In this document: in pieces, positions 32,301 to 44,428 of the stretch | Layout: each line of letters begins with the position of its first letter | Numbering within the stretch: the first letter of the stretch is position 1 | Notes under the pieces: model-generated | What the model saw: only the letters and a program-made list of their open reading frames with translations | Databases searched by the model: none | Told to the model about the DNA's origin: nothing | NCBI GenBank assembly: GCA_025526915.1 | Contig: JAHLKH010000057.1 | Coordinates: 62,001 to 126,000 of the forward strand | Direction of reading: 5' to 3' | Source: Entophlyctis helioformis | Taxonomy: Eukaryota > Chytridiomycota > Chytridiomycetes > Chytridiales > Chytriomycetaceae | Length of the DNA: 64,000 nucleotides | Program-made: the position numbers and the translations under genes

Positions 32301-35300
32301 TACTGGCAGTCAGCAGACGATCTGGTCTGAGAGCTTGCACAACAAGAACGCGCTGGAATGGACTGTAGTGGGCGTGTTTGTGATAAATGCATGATTAAGT
32401 GCATGCATTCAAGCTGCAATGCTAAGCACGCCCTGGGCTTTCAGACACACTCTCACCTGATTTTGTCTCTGGGGAAGGTGGCCTCACAGTTGGGACTGCG
32501 GATCCAGTCCGTCCACGCGTCCTTGTCGCTGAATCCAAGAGACTGGAACAGGTTGGGCAGGGTTGCCTGATACAGAGTTGTCTGTCAGCCTCTGCACGTG
32601 GAAACCGCTGCAACGCGCCGCATGGGTAGGGCAAGCCGTCCACGTCGATGAAAGCAGAATCAGCGGCCTACCTGCAGCTGTCTGAAATACGCCTTGCGCT
32701 CATCAGGAACCCACTCGGGAGTGTCGCTCGCCTTGTCGTCCGCGTCGGCAAGCACAATCTGTCCTGCAAACAGCTCCCACTCGCGAGGCTCAAACAGCGT
32801 CTGGTGAAGCTCGTGGATCATGTGCAGTGCAAACATCTGCCGATCAGCCTTGAGCAGCGACCGTGAAATGTACTGGAACGTGATCTTTTCGAGACAGCTC
32901 ATGAGCAGTTTGATGCGCAGCTCAGTCCCGTCTTGGTTGGACGTTGCTTCGGTCTTGAGCGCTTCTTCAAAGAGGCGCAGAAAGGCAGACAGCGAGAAGC
33001 GGTACATGTTGTTGATCTTCTGCATGTCGCTCACGACAAAAAAGAGTGCGCTGCCAAAGACCGAGATGGGTGCAAACTTGTCGCACTCTGCATCCAGCGA
33101 CGCCTGAAGCCGCTGCGATTCGTTCAAGCTTGTGGCAATAATGTTGCTCTTCTCCTTGGTCTCGTTCAGTGAGTTGATCAGACTCGCGTTTTCGAGAATG
33201 TTTCCCTCCGAGTTGGCCAGCTCCCGAAGCAGCTTGTCTTCCAGCGTCGACAGCTGCAGCTTCAGGTCGTCCTCATTCTTCAAAAGCGTCATCTTTTGCA
33301 CCTCCAACTCTGGCCGCTCGTGCTTGAGAGTCACGCCGAGAAGCTGCCCTGCGAGCCCTGCACGAGTAATGGTGAAGTTGATGTCGTTGACCGTCCCGAC
33401 AGAGTCTGGCGGCACAACGAATGCCGATCGACGCGTCACAAGATACAGCCTGAAGTCCTCATTGTAGTCGATAGTCTTGTCGCCAAGCTCGACAACATAG
33501 CGCGGCCCTTGCTTCTGCAGATCGCCTCGCAGCAAAGGCACCAAAACAGCCTCGATCTGCGTCACTTCCTGAACAACAAGCGTCTTTCCAAAGCGGACAG
33601 CCAGCTCTAGTGCCCGGATAAAGTTGTCGTCGCTCTGGTTGATTGTCTCGGGCTTGTGGTCCTTCAAGTACCGCTTGACCCATTCTGTCGCCTGGCCCGA
33701 CGGATCAATCATCAGCGAGATGGTGCGACTGTTGATGGCGATGATGGCGTTTTCGATCGAAAGTGCATCGGACGGCAGGCCTTGCGACTTCCACACGAGC
33801 TGCTCGCTCTCTGTGCTCATGACCTTGACAAAGTTGAAGTCGCGGATGTTGGTCAGCTGCGACCATTGCACCGTCATGGCCTTTCGCACGTCCTCGGGAG
33901 CGCCGGCCAAGTACACAATGAATGCAGCCGCAAGAAGCCCATTTCGCGGAAGCGTCTTGACAGATGCGCGGATCGAGTCCACCTGCGACTTCCAGCGACC
34001 GCCTTCGCCCGACAGCTTCTCGAGAAGGCCCTGCGCGCGGTGAATGACGCTCATGGCCTTGTCAAGACTTGCCTTGAGACTCTCTGCCTCGCGCGTCTTT
34101 TCGCCAAAGTCTGCCTTTAGGTCGGCAACCTTGCGATCCACATGATCAAGCTGCTCCTTGAGCTTCTGCACACGCGCTCGCGACGCTTCAAGCGTCGATG
34201 TGAGCCGCTGCAAGTCTTGCTCGAGAGGTGCAACCTTTTCCACCACCGTTGCGTACTGCAGGTTGGCTTTGACCCACACGGCCAGAGGTGCGGCAGCAAC
34301 CGAGACCCGTCGAATGGTGGCGTCCTCGAACGAGTCCTTCTTTTGCCGAATGAGCTCCTGCACGGCGTCTCGCGTCTGTTTGGAGATCGAGTGGGCATCA
34401 AAGTTGATGATCTCGTCCTTGATGCTGCGCTGGCCCAGGAATCCCTTCATGCTGTTCCATGACATGTCCAGCACACCCATGAGCCGAAGAACGCCTTCGA
34501 GAACGTCGCGAATGGCTGGAGGCGGTGCGCGAAGCGACCGGATCTCAGATAAGCTCTCGGGGCGAATTTCTCCAACGGCTGCCTTGGCGGCCCGCAGAAT
34601 GGGATCCACCTCTGCAAGTTCCTTTTCGACCGCCTGCTTGCGCACAATCATCTTGGCCTCTTCCTCTTTCAGAGACTTGGTCAAGGTCTCCATTTCTTTC
34701 TTCTGCTCGGATGCCTGAACCATGCTGTCCGTGATCTGCTTGAGTGCAACATCGGCCTGCCGCTGCTTTTCCGTCAGCTCAGCTTGCTGGCGCTTGGCAT
34801 CGCCTGACAGACGATCGACATATTTGGCCGCCTCGTTGAGTTTCTTAAGGCCGCCTTCAAGGTAGCTTTGCTTGCTCTGCAACGTGTCCAGCTTGGTGCG
34901 ATACACCTTTTCGTAGACACCGAGGTACTCGAAAAAGTGCTTGGATGTGCCGCCGCGTGAGACGCATGACTGGTGGATGGCAAGCAACTCGTTGATGAGT
35001 GCATCCTTGTCGGCCACGGCCTGGAGCGTCTCCGACCGTTCAAAGGCCTCGCGTGCGAGCTGTCTCATGCTCTCTTGGCTCCATGCGTCCATCCACTGCA
35101 TCTGGCATCTTGTGTACAGGGCAGGGTTTGACTCGCAGTTGGCCGTGAACTGCGATGCGGCACTGTCGAGGATCAGCACAACGTGCAGGTGCTTGCGGAC
35201 ACGCGACACAAAGTACTCGTAGAGTGATCCACGGAAGCCGGCCTCGGAATGGCTGTCCTTGAGAGAGCCCAGCAACGCGTCTAGCTCGTCTTGCGGATAC

Positions 35301-38300
35301 ACGCCCGAGACTTCTGCGCCACTTAGCAGGCTGTTGATCGATTCCAAGAAGGACGCCTCGACCAGCTGGTAGTCCTCCACAAGAAAGACGACATCTTCGC
35401 CCGAAATGCCCGCTGTCTGTAGCACCAGCTTGAGGTCTGCTGTGAAAGCCTTGAACGAGTAGCTGCGCGACACTTTAGGCGAGATGAGCTTGTAGCCCAG
35501 ACAAGCTGCCGCGAGGTGGACGACACTCGTGAATGGAATGCCGGGTCTGCCAGCGAGCAGCAAAGAACCGCCTGTTTGTCCAAGGACCTGCTCAACGCGT
35601 GCCATGAGGTCTAGGGTCTCTGGGAAGAGCGACAGGTGCAGATCACGAATGTCGCGCTCGTACACCTGAAGCTGCTTGGCAACGCGCTCCTTGTACTTGT
35701 CTAATGGGAGTCGAACCATCGCCTTTGCACTCTTGGAGTCGGTGACGGACACGCTTGTTCCGGGCTCGGCAGTGGCAAACACCACACCGGACAGCGATCC
35801 TTGGTAGCTCCATTCCGACCGCAGCACTGAAAGCAGGAGCGTCTGGAACTTTTGGCGGGCGTCGCTGCCGACAAGTCGATCCAAGAACAGGCGCTGGCAT
35901 TCGTATGCAATCACGTCAATCAGCTCCATATCTTCGGTCCCGGTGTACACAAAGCGGCCGAGGGAAACGACGAGGCGGGTGACGTCTCTCGGCGTGAAGA
36001 GATAGTGCGAGTACATGTCGACCGTGAACTTGAGCACCGTCTGCTCAAACACATTGACAATCGTTGCGGCCAGCTTGGAGATGTTCTTGGGCAGCGACCA
36101 GATGCGGTGTGCAGGCAGGCAGCCCTCGATGACTGGCCGGAGCAGAATGCGGTAGATGGACTGCAGCTGCTCGCGATCCGTGTAGGCAATGTATCCAACG
36201 CGGATCGTGGACGTGAACCGCGTGCTGAGCTTGTGGCGGCCAATCGTCGTCGACGGATTCATGGATGCGACAATCTGGATGTTTTCAATCGACACCCATT
36301 CAAGCCCGGCGTCAAAGAAGCCCTTGTACGTGAGCAGCTGCTGCAAGAACTGCACCAGTTCGACTGTTTCGTACTTGTCGGGCTTGGGCAGGTTGATGTC
36401 TTTGAGATACAAGATAAGCTTCTCAGCGTCTTTAGGCCGCAGAACGCGTCCCTTAACTGTTGTGGATGCAACACACGTCTGAGTAAGACGATGCAGCACA
36501 TGCGACGACTTGGTCTGCGCGCTGCAGTGGATGATTGCCACAGTCGTCGACTTGAGTTTAGAGAAGCCGTGGCGCAGTAGCGTGAATTTGCCGGCGCCTT
36601 CGGGTCCCACAAGCAGGAACGGATGGCTGTCATTGAGCCACGGCATGATCATGTCGACCGATCGCTGCAGGTCAGGCGTCTCGATGACCGGCATTCGGTC
36701 CATGTCCTCGACAATCGACACGCCCTCCATGCTGGCGGGTTCGCGCAGCTTGTACATTTCCAGGGCTCCGTTGGCCGACACGCAATAGTCGAGCGTGCGC
36801 TTCGCATCTGGCGTCTGCTCGCCTGCCCACTGTAGAAGCTCGTTGGCAAACGCAAGGCGCTGCTCGAGGAACAGGTTGGATCCTAGACCGCGGATCAGGC
36901 CGTAAAGGAACTGTGTCTTTGTGCTTGCGCCGCCAATCTGGGACAATCCGTTCATGACGATGCCTGCTCTGGTCGTCTCAACGACCATCTCGCTGTTTTG
37001 CTTGATCCAGTCGATGCTGCGGTAAAAGTAGGAGCCGATCCACTCGCCAAGCGATGCTCGCAACTTCTCGCTCTGTTTGGCGATCCAACTGTTGACCAAG
37101 ATCTTGACATCGAGCGTCTCGTCGGACAGGTAGATCATACCCATGCGACTGACCGTGGCAGGAGATGCAAACGACAGATTGTGCGTCTCAAACACAAAGT
37201 TGATGTTAGGCCCGAATTGGATGCGCTCGCCGTTGGGCATCGTCAAAAGGCGGTTGTCGTCGAGGACAGAGTTGAGCGACTCGACCCACTCCGGGTCAAC
37301 ATCGCCATCGCACAGTATCCATGTATGCACATCCAAGGACTCTTTTACAGCTTGGCGCGAGGCGTATGTCAGGATGCCGTCTGACCACTCGCGCGTGTCA
37401 ATGTCCATATGTCCAAGAAGCGACTGCCGGTCGACTGCCTTGGGGTTGGTTTTGTGCAGAGCAAGCCGTTGCCCAGTCTTCTGCCACGCATGCTGTAAAA
37501 GACGCCAGATGGTGCTCTTCCCCGAGCCAGAGGGACCAACGAGAACAACGCCCATCCGCTGCCGGCACGCTTCGTACATCTGGAAGACCTTTTCGGCTTG
37601 CGACTCGATGTAGATGAGATTCAGCTCCTGGTACGCGTCGACCAGCGCTTTTTGCAGCTCGTCGTACGAGATCTCTTGAATCTCCACGCTGGGGAACAGA
37701 TCGTTGATGAGCATGTTGAACCGCTGGGCATCGCCATACGTCAGCTTGGACAGGTTGACACACGCAGCGCTTTGACGACCACGGATGCTTCCTTGGCGTC
37801 ATTGACCGGCCCAGCGCGTTTCTCTTCGTGGAGCAGGCTTCCTGCCAGACCAAGAACCGCCTTTAGAGGCCGCAGACCCCAGTCGTAGTGCTGCTGGGGA
37901 GTAAGGAACTGCTTGCATAGCGTGAAGATGGACACCACCTTGCGGCCCAGCTCCTTGCCGCGATGGAAGCCTTCCGAGAACAGAATCACCTCCGAGATCA
38001 GCTCGTTGTTGGGATGTGTCATGGCCACGGAGCGGAACAGTTGCTTGAGGTTGTCGGGAAGCTTCTGACGGCCGCCGTAGCCCTTTCCGGCTGGGTTGAG
38101 CGTCACAAAGATGCCCGAATTGGGATCGAGATCGACGCGCTTCCAAGTAGCGTGACGCTCGACTCTTTGCGCTTGAGTGCAGCCTGGATGACTTGGATTT
38201 GCTGCGACACGGCCGATAGCACGGCTTCCTCGAGACGGTTGAACTCGTCAAAGCAGCCCCATGCGCCGCACTTGACAAGCCCAACAAAGATGCGGCCCAT

Positions 38301-41300
38301 GCTCTTGTAATCAATGCCCTCGTCACAATTGAAGACGAGCACTTGGCGTCCAAAAAGCACGCCAAGCGCCTTGACCGACTCTGTTTTGCCCGTTCCGGCA
38401 GGACCAAACGGATTGCCACCGAACCCGCTCGCCATGGCCTGCGTCAACGTCAGGTAGCACTTGTCCGTCAACGGCGTATGCACTAGCTTGGGGCAGTTTC
38501 CTGGATATCACGCATTCGCAGTTGGGCAGCGCCGGTTTTCAAGCCAATAGAACGCGTCAGTCCAAACTCGCCAGCAGTCGTATGGCTTCAACTGCCCCGA
38601 CTTACCGACGTATTCGTATCTGTGCATGGTTTGCAAAGTGTGTCCGCGGCTGTCAGTCCAACTGTGCACATCGGCCATGGGCATGCTTCAGACAGACTTA
38701 CGTGTACTCAAACTTGGCATCGTTCATGGTGATGATGCACACCTTGTCGTCGTTGAGATTGAACCGCAGCTGTCGGCGCCATACCCAGTCCGTGAGCGAG
38801 GATGGGTTGGCTGCCTTGAGCTGGCCGACTACATCGATGAAATGGATAATGTCGAGGATGAGAGACTTGATCTTGAGCTCAACGACCGTTCTCTCGACCT
38901 TGTCCGCAATGGTTGCCGTAGCAAACGATGTGTACTTGTCGAGGTCGGCGCGAAGCTCCTTTTCAAGGCGCTCAAAGCCCTCGATGCCAGAGCCTGTCTG
39001 AATGACTTGCTCGACATTGCTGGTAAAGTGCAGATACTCGGCGAGCCCAATGAGCTGCGATGGATACTTGAAGATGTCTGTCATCACAAGACACTCGTCG
39101 AGAAGCGCCTTGAGCGTCGCCTTCATCTCGAGGGCAAAGTCCTGCAACCACGTCTCGACCTCGTCCGTGACTTGCACAGGCGACTTGAGCACCACCTGCT
39201 CGCCGTGCAAACTGCGCATCGCCACAATTTTGGTCATGTTGTCGTCAAACTGCACATTGTGGACGCCTGCAAACAGCTTCTTGAGATGCGCCTGGATGAC
39301 TTGCGGATTCTTGGCCTGTCCGAGAATCTCGAGCAGATCTTCGTCGCCGATAAAGTAGAAGCGTGCAAACTTGGCTCGCTTCTGCTCGAGGAACTCGTTG
39401 AGTGCCTTTTGGCACCGCTCCAGTTGGTCGACAAGGGCCGATAGAATCCCGCGTATGCCTGGATACGACACAATCGAGACAATGCGCGCATCCCGCATGA
39501 TGCTTGCAACAATCCCGCGAAAGTCTTCGTCAATGCGCGCGAAACGCGACTGCTCGCTCGGCAAAGCGCCTCGGCTAAAGATTGGCTCCAGGTACACCCA
39601 GCGCCGCTGCACCGTGTTGAGCTGCCGCAGGTATTCGTCCAACTCGGCCAGCTTGACCTCCCACGAGTGCGCCTTGTCGGCAAAGTTTTTAAAGTACGGC
39701 GAGTCCTTGAGCGACGACAGGAGGGACTGGTTGTCGCCGACCTGCGTGAGCGTTTCCTTCCACTCTTTAATCAGTTGGAGACGCCCGCCCTTGGCATCCT
39801 CGTAGTCGGTCAGCGAAAAGGTGGTTCCGGCAGCCCATATGTCAAGCTCCTGGATCGCCTCGCGGATCGCGACTTCGCCATTGGCGCGGCTGTTGAGCTC
39901 CTTGATCTCCTCGATGCGGCTCGTGATGGCATCGCGGAGGTCCAGAATGTGCCCAAACGTGAGCTCGGAAATGCCGATGCCGCGGGGGACGACCATGATG
40001 CGGAAGAGCTCGCCCCAGTGCTCCGACATCCAGTTGTCGCCACGCAAGAACTTGATGTTGGGGGCCACGCCGCGGTAAGAGTCGAGGTCTCTGAGCAGCT
40101 GCGACGAAATGGCGTCCATTTGGCGGCCACGGATGCGCTCGTTCCATTGGGCGATAAACTCGTCAAACTGGTATGGCTTGGCGCGGAACGAAATCCAGTC
40201 CTGGCTTCGGAGTGCGCCGAGACCCTGGATGTACTGCTCGCAGACGGCCCACATTTCATCCGCATTCTGCAGATCCTCGCGCGCGATATCCAGCTCGGCA
40301 AAGTCTGGAGGAGCCACGCCAAAATGGCCCGAGTCGACGATGATCTGGGCAGCAGACTTTTCCAGCTCGACAAACTCGGCAAGCCGTTCCTTGACAAACC
40401 CAACCGCCTTGAGCGCTGTTTCAAGCTTGCCGAGCTCGGTGGGCTTGGGCTTGAGCTGCTGCCACCTCAGCGTAAACTTTTCAAGCTCTGCCAAGAACAG
40501 CTGTGTGCGTCCCTCGATGGCGCCACGCAGCATGTCGACTTGCTCCTTGACCATGAGCTCGTGGCTCTCGAGCATGAGCTCCAACTTGCTCCATTTGGCC
40601 TGCACAGCCGACATGTCGATGCCCGACCCTGCGACGGACTTGAGCAGCTTGTTTTTGCTTTCGGCTGCCTCGAAATGCGACTGGATCGACAGCTTGCTCT
40701 TTGACAGCTCCTCGTGACGCGTGTTGGCCTCTCCAATCTCAGCCATCGTCTGCGGACGCTTCATGAGAATGTCCATGCCCTTGCCAACAAAATCCTCGAT
40801 GCCTGCCAGATGCGTGGTCACTGCCTTGCGGAGGGCAGTCAGGAGCGCGTCAAACAGCCGCTGGAGATGGTCGTCAATCGTCGCCTTGACCGGTACCGTC
40901 GACACGGTGATGCAGTCAATCTTGACCATCGATGGCAGCTGCTCGGCGTCCTTGCCCTTTTGCTTGAGCACGCGGAAGTTCATCTCCCAGTCGGACGCGT
41001 CGCCAAGTGCGTCTTGCACAAACGTGTCCAGATCGACGGTGCCGAGCATGACCCAGTCTTTGAAAATGTCGTACACCTGCAGCAGGTTCTGGAACAGGGT
41101 TTCGGCCTTGTTGTAGACGGTTGCGAGCGACGACGCGTTTTGGTCAACCAGCAGCGAAAAGATGCGCGTCTCGCCCAGCCCCTTGAATGCGCTGGGCAGA
41201 TTGATAAACTTTTTGAGCTCGCGGTAGTACTTGGCTCGGATCTCTTCGTACGGCGGGCGGAATTGGAGTCGCTGCTGCTTGAACACGAGGTCGACTTTGA

Positions 41301-44300
41301 TCTCTGCGAGACTCTCGTTGAGACTCTCGAGGCCGACCTGGTACTGGTGCTCGAGGGCCTTGTACAGCTGGTAGTCCCAGTGGTTGCGCCACGTGAGGGT
41401 GTGCTCTGGCTTGACACCGCCCTCCTGCACGGTGTTGAGGATTGCACGCGTCTGGTTGAGAATCTCCTTCCAGCGTGACTGGTTCTTGACGAGATCAATG
41501 CCCATAAGCGTGATGACATGGTCTTCGACAATGTTGTGGTATCGACGGAACTTGCGATTCTCCGATGTCAGCAGATCGGCTGCAGCCTGCAGCTTGGCAA
41601 TGTACGTCTCGAGCTCCTGCGGACTGTCCCAAGTAATCGCTCCTTGGCGAGATGGGCCGCTGGCCGCACCAGTCGCGTTGGTTGCGCCAGTGCCGAGACC
41701 CTTGGGGTCTTTGATGAGCCGCTCAAACGACAAGGCCGGCTGGAGCAGCATGCTCTGCTGGCTGGGCAGCATCTGCTGATCGATGGTGTTGTAGAAATGC
41801 GCAACCTGCTTCAGAATGACGCCGTGGCGATAGAATCTCTGGGCATGGTCGGCGGCCTGCTGGATCTGGGCCGGCACAGGGAAGCCGAGCGCAATCAGTT
41901 GGCGAACCTCGCGCAGCAGACCGACCAGGTGGTCGCCGTAGTTGACCACAAGCTTGCCGCTTTGGAAATCAAGCTCCATCAGGCGACCCGACTGGTTGAT
42001 GCCCATTGTGCCGCCCGACTCTTCGAGCGCGTGCGTCGTGTTGGAGACCCAGTCATCAAACTGCTCGCGCTCGTACTTGCGCAGCTCGTCAAACAGGTCC
42101 GTAGACAGTGCCTGATAGGCAGACTTTAGGCCGATCAACGAGGCAACCGTCTGGTCCGTCTCTTCGATCTTGGTCAGGGCCTGGCGTGTCCAAATGATGT
42201 TGCTGACGACCACGGGCAGGTTTCGGCCTTTGAGCGCAGCCGACTCGTGCATACGCTCGCGGTGCTCGTTGCGGATAGACTTGAGGACAGCAACGAGCTG
42301 GCCGAGCAGTGTTTCGCGCTCCGATGCCAGGTGTCTTGCAATGGCCTCGCGTTGCACCAGGTCGCGATACCGCTGGAACTCGCGCAACAGCTGGGCTGGC
42401 TGCGTTTGGAGCGACCCAAAGATGCGTTGGAGTTTCTCTGCGCAGAGCGTCTCGACACGTTCAATGGCACGGTTGTACTGGATAACGGCAGACTATAATG
42501 GCGTGGTTTGCGGGCATGGGTCAGGATCGGAGTGAATCGACATGAGCGACACTCGCACGATACACGTCGCTGTGCTTACACTCCACGCCAGCTCAGTGCT
42601 TTTGTTGCATTGCAGCGGACAAAATCCTGCAAAGGCCTCCAGAGCCTCGTCGACACGGAGCTCCTTGTGCTCGTCGGTCTGCAAGAGGCTGAGGAGGGAT
42701 TCGTGAGACGCGCGCAATGACAGGATCTTGGAACGGGCAGAGACATGGCATGATACGAGTCAATGCATGTGCAGGTTAGAATCGCGCCATGTTGCATGCA
42801 TTGAGCACTCCATGCGAGCCACGTGTACCTTGCGAAGACGGTCGCCCAGCATGGCGATCACGGGGCTTGTGAATGGCTCGCCTTCCCACCGATTAGGTGC
42901 ATACAAGGGCCAGTACGTGGCAGTCAATGTGCGTAAAATGTCGGTCCATCGGTCGAGAATGTCAACAGCCGTAGCAAGATCGTCCTTGATCTGGCCAAGG
43001 GGTTCGACCATGACATTCTGCGCGCCAAGCTTTTCCTGGATGATGCCCAGAAGCTGCTCCGAGATGATATCCAGCAGATGAACCATGCGCGGCTTCTGAT
43101 ACACGGCATGCTCGTTCTGACGCCTGCGTGATGTAGACAATACGTTTGCATTGCACGTTTTGCTCAGCAGGTGATCTGTGCCATGACAACGACCATGCAA
43201 TGAATGCCTTACCAGATGTCGTCAAGGACGTCGTGGATGCGCTCAATGGTTTCGAGCAGCGTTGAAAGTGGCTGGGCACTAGAGCAGGCGAAAGAGTCAG
43301 CCAGGACATGCGGATGCAGATGCTGCCATCGAAACGGCTTACCCTTGTTTGTCAAAGTCAGCCTTGATGGGCTGCAGAGCATCGCGAAAGTAGGCACCGC
43401 GGTCACGGTCCGCCTTGGTGCGGCCCTGCTCTCCAGCCTGCTCTGTCCAGAACATGATCTCACCATCAATGGTGGTGATTGGAGCAAGGCTGGACGCAGC
43501 GCCTACATGGACAGCACCAAGCATCATTTTGGGGTGGCATAGGTTGAACAAGAAGCCAAACGTTACTGTCAGTTCCCGCCGTGTGGTTGGATGACCAAAG
43601 AGAGAGCTCATCTACCTTCTTGTGACTTGGCATCGATAGCATTGCGAATTGCACTGGCGAGACCCGTGTCCAGATCAGACAACAAGCCCTGCAGACGCGA
43701 GTTCAAGCCAGCTCTGTTTGACCTTGCAAGCCCGGGTCGTTGAGCAGCAACACGAGTCAGCCCCGGTATTATTGCATGCCAAGATGCCACCGTAGTAAGC
43801 AGACAACAGACATACTTGAGCAGGACAGGGGCGTACACGCCATGGATGGCCTGGTAAAGCGTGTTGAGAGGCGTGCTCTTGAGCGGCGTGACTTGGACAA
43901 TGTCCATCATGTTGGCAGCTGTCACGACAGCAGGCTTGGTCTTGGACAGCACAACGGTCCGCAGGCTTTCGTCCGAGAGAGCGTCGACGTCCTTGCTGCA
44001 TCGGACGGCACCCGTCTGGACAGGTTGGGCGTCAACACGCAGCACAACACACGAAAGACACGGTGCAGTTGTATGGTCGTCAGTCAGACGCGCTGGTGGC
44101 AGCAAACAGCCGCTCATGATGCTGCCAACAGCTCATGCCCGTCAGCACCAACCAACCTTGGGGTCGAACGAGACGGCGAGCAACGACGCGTTGACATCGC
44201 CCAGAAAGCTTGCTAGCTCTTTGGACGACCCGAGCGAAGAGAGCGAGTCGGCAGACCCCGCTGCAGGCTCGGAGCCAGAAAGACTCAGGTGTATCGCAGC

Positions 44301-44330
44301 GAGCTTCTGTACCCAGACGCTTGCGTCCAT
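29362..44330 (-). CDS. DYNC2H1: Cytoplasmic dynein-2 heavy chain (retrograde IFT motor)
   Basis: The start is [16 protein letters not shown] at 44330. The large exon 38698-42387 is the tail/linker. AAA1 has Walker [12 protein letters not shown] with [14 protein letters not shown] (about 38250-38430). AAA2 has GPSGSGKST and [23 protein letters not shown]3 has GPEGAGKFT and [18 protein letters not shown]4 has GRPGIPFTS and [20 protein letters not shown]. The stalk coiled coils flank the microtubule-binding domain, then AAA5 and AAA6 follow. [15 protein letters not shown] and the C-terminal [14 protein letters not shown] and [13 protein letters not shown] end the protein. AAA3/AAA4 sequences and the C-terminus match DYNC2H1 rather than axonemal or cytoplasmic-1 chains. 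Single bases are missing near 38142, 37757 and 32155. The first and last thirds have many short introns. It indicates a flagellated life stage. Confidence 0.96.
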
Positions 44331-44428
44331 CACAGTTTGCCTTTGTTTGGAGAGGAGATAACAGTTCACGCGACTCGTCGCGGCATTGATCTAGAGACAT
44401 TGATCTCACGACGTGACTAGGTTCTTCA

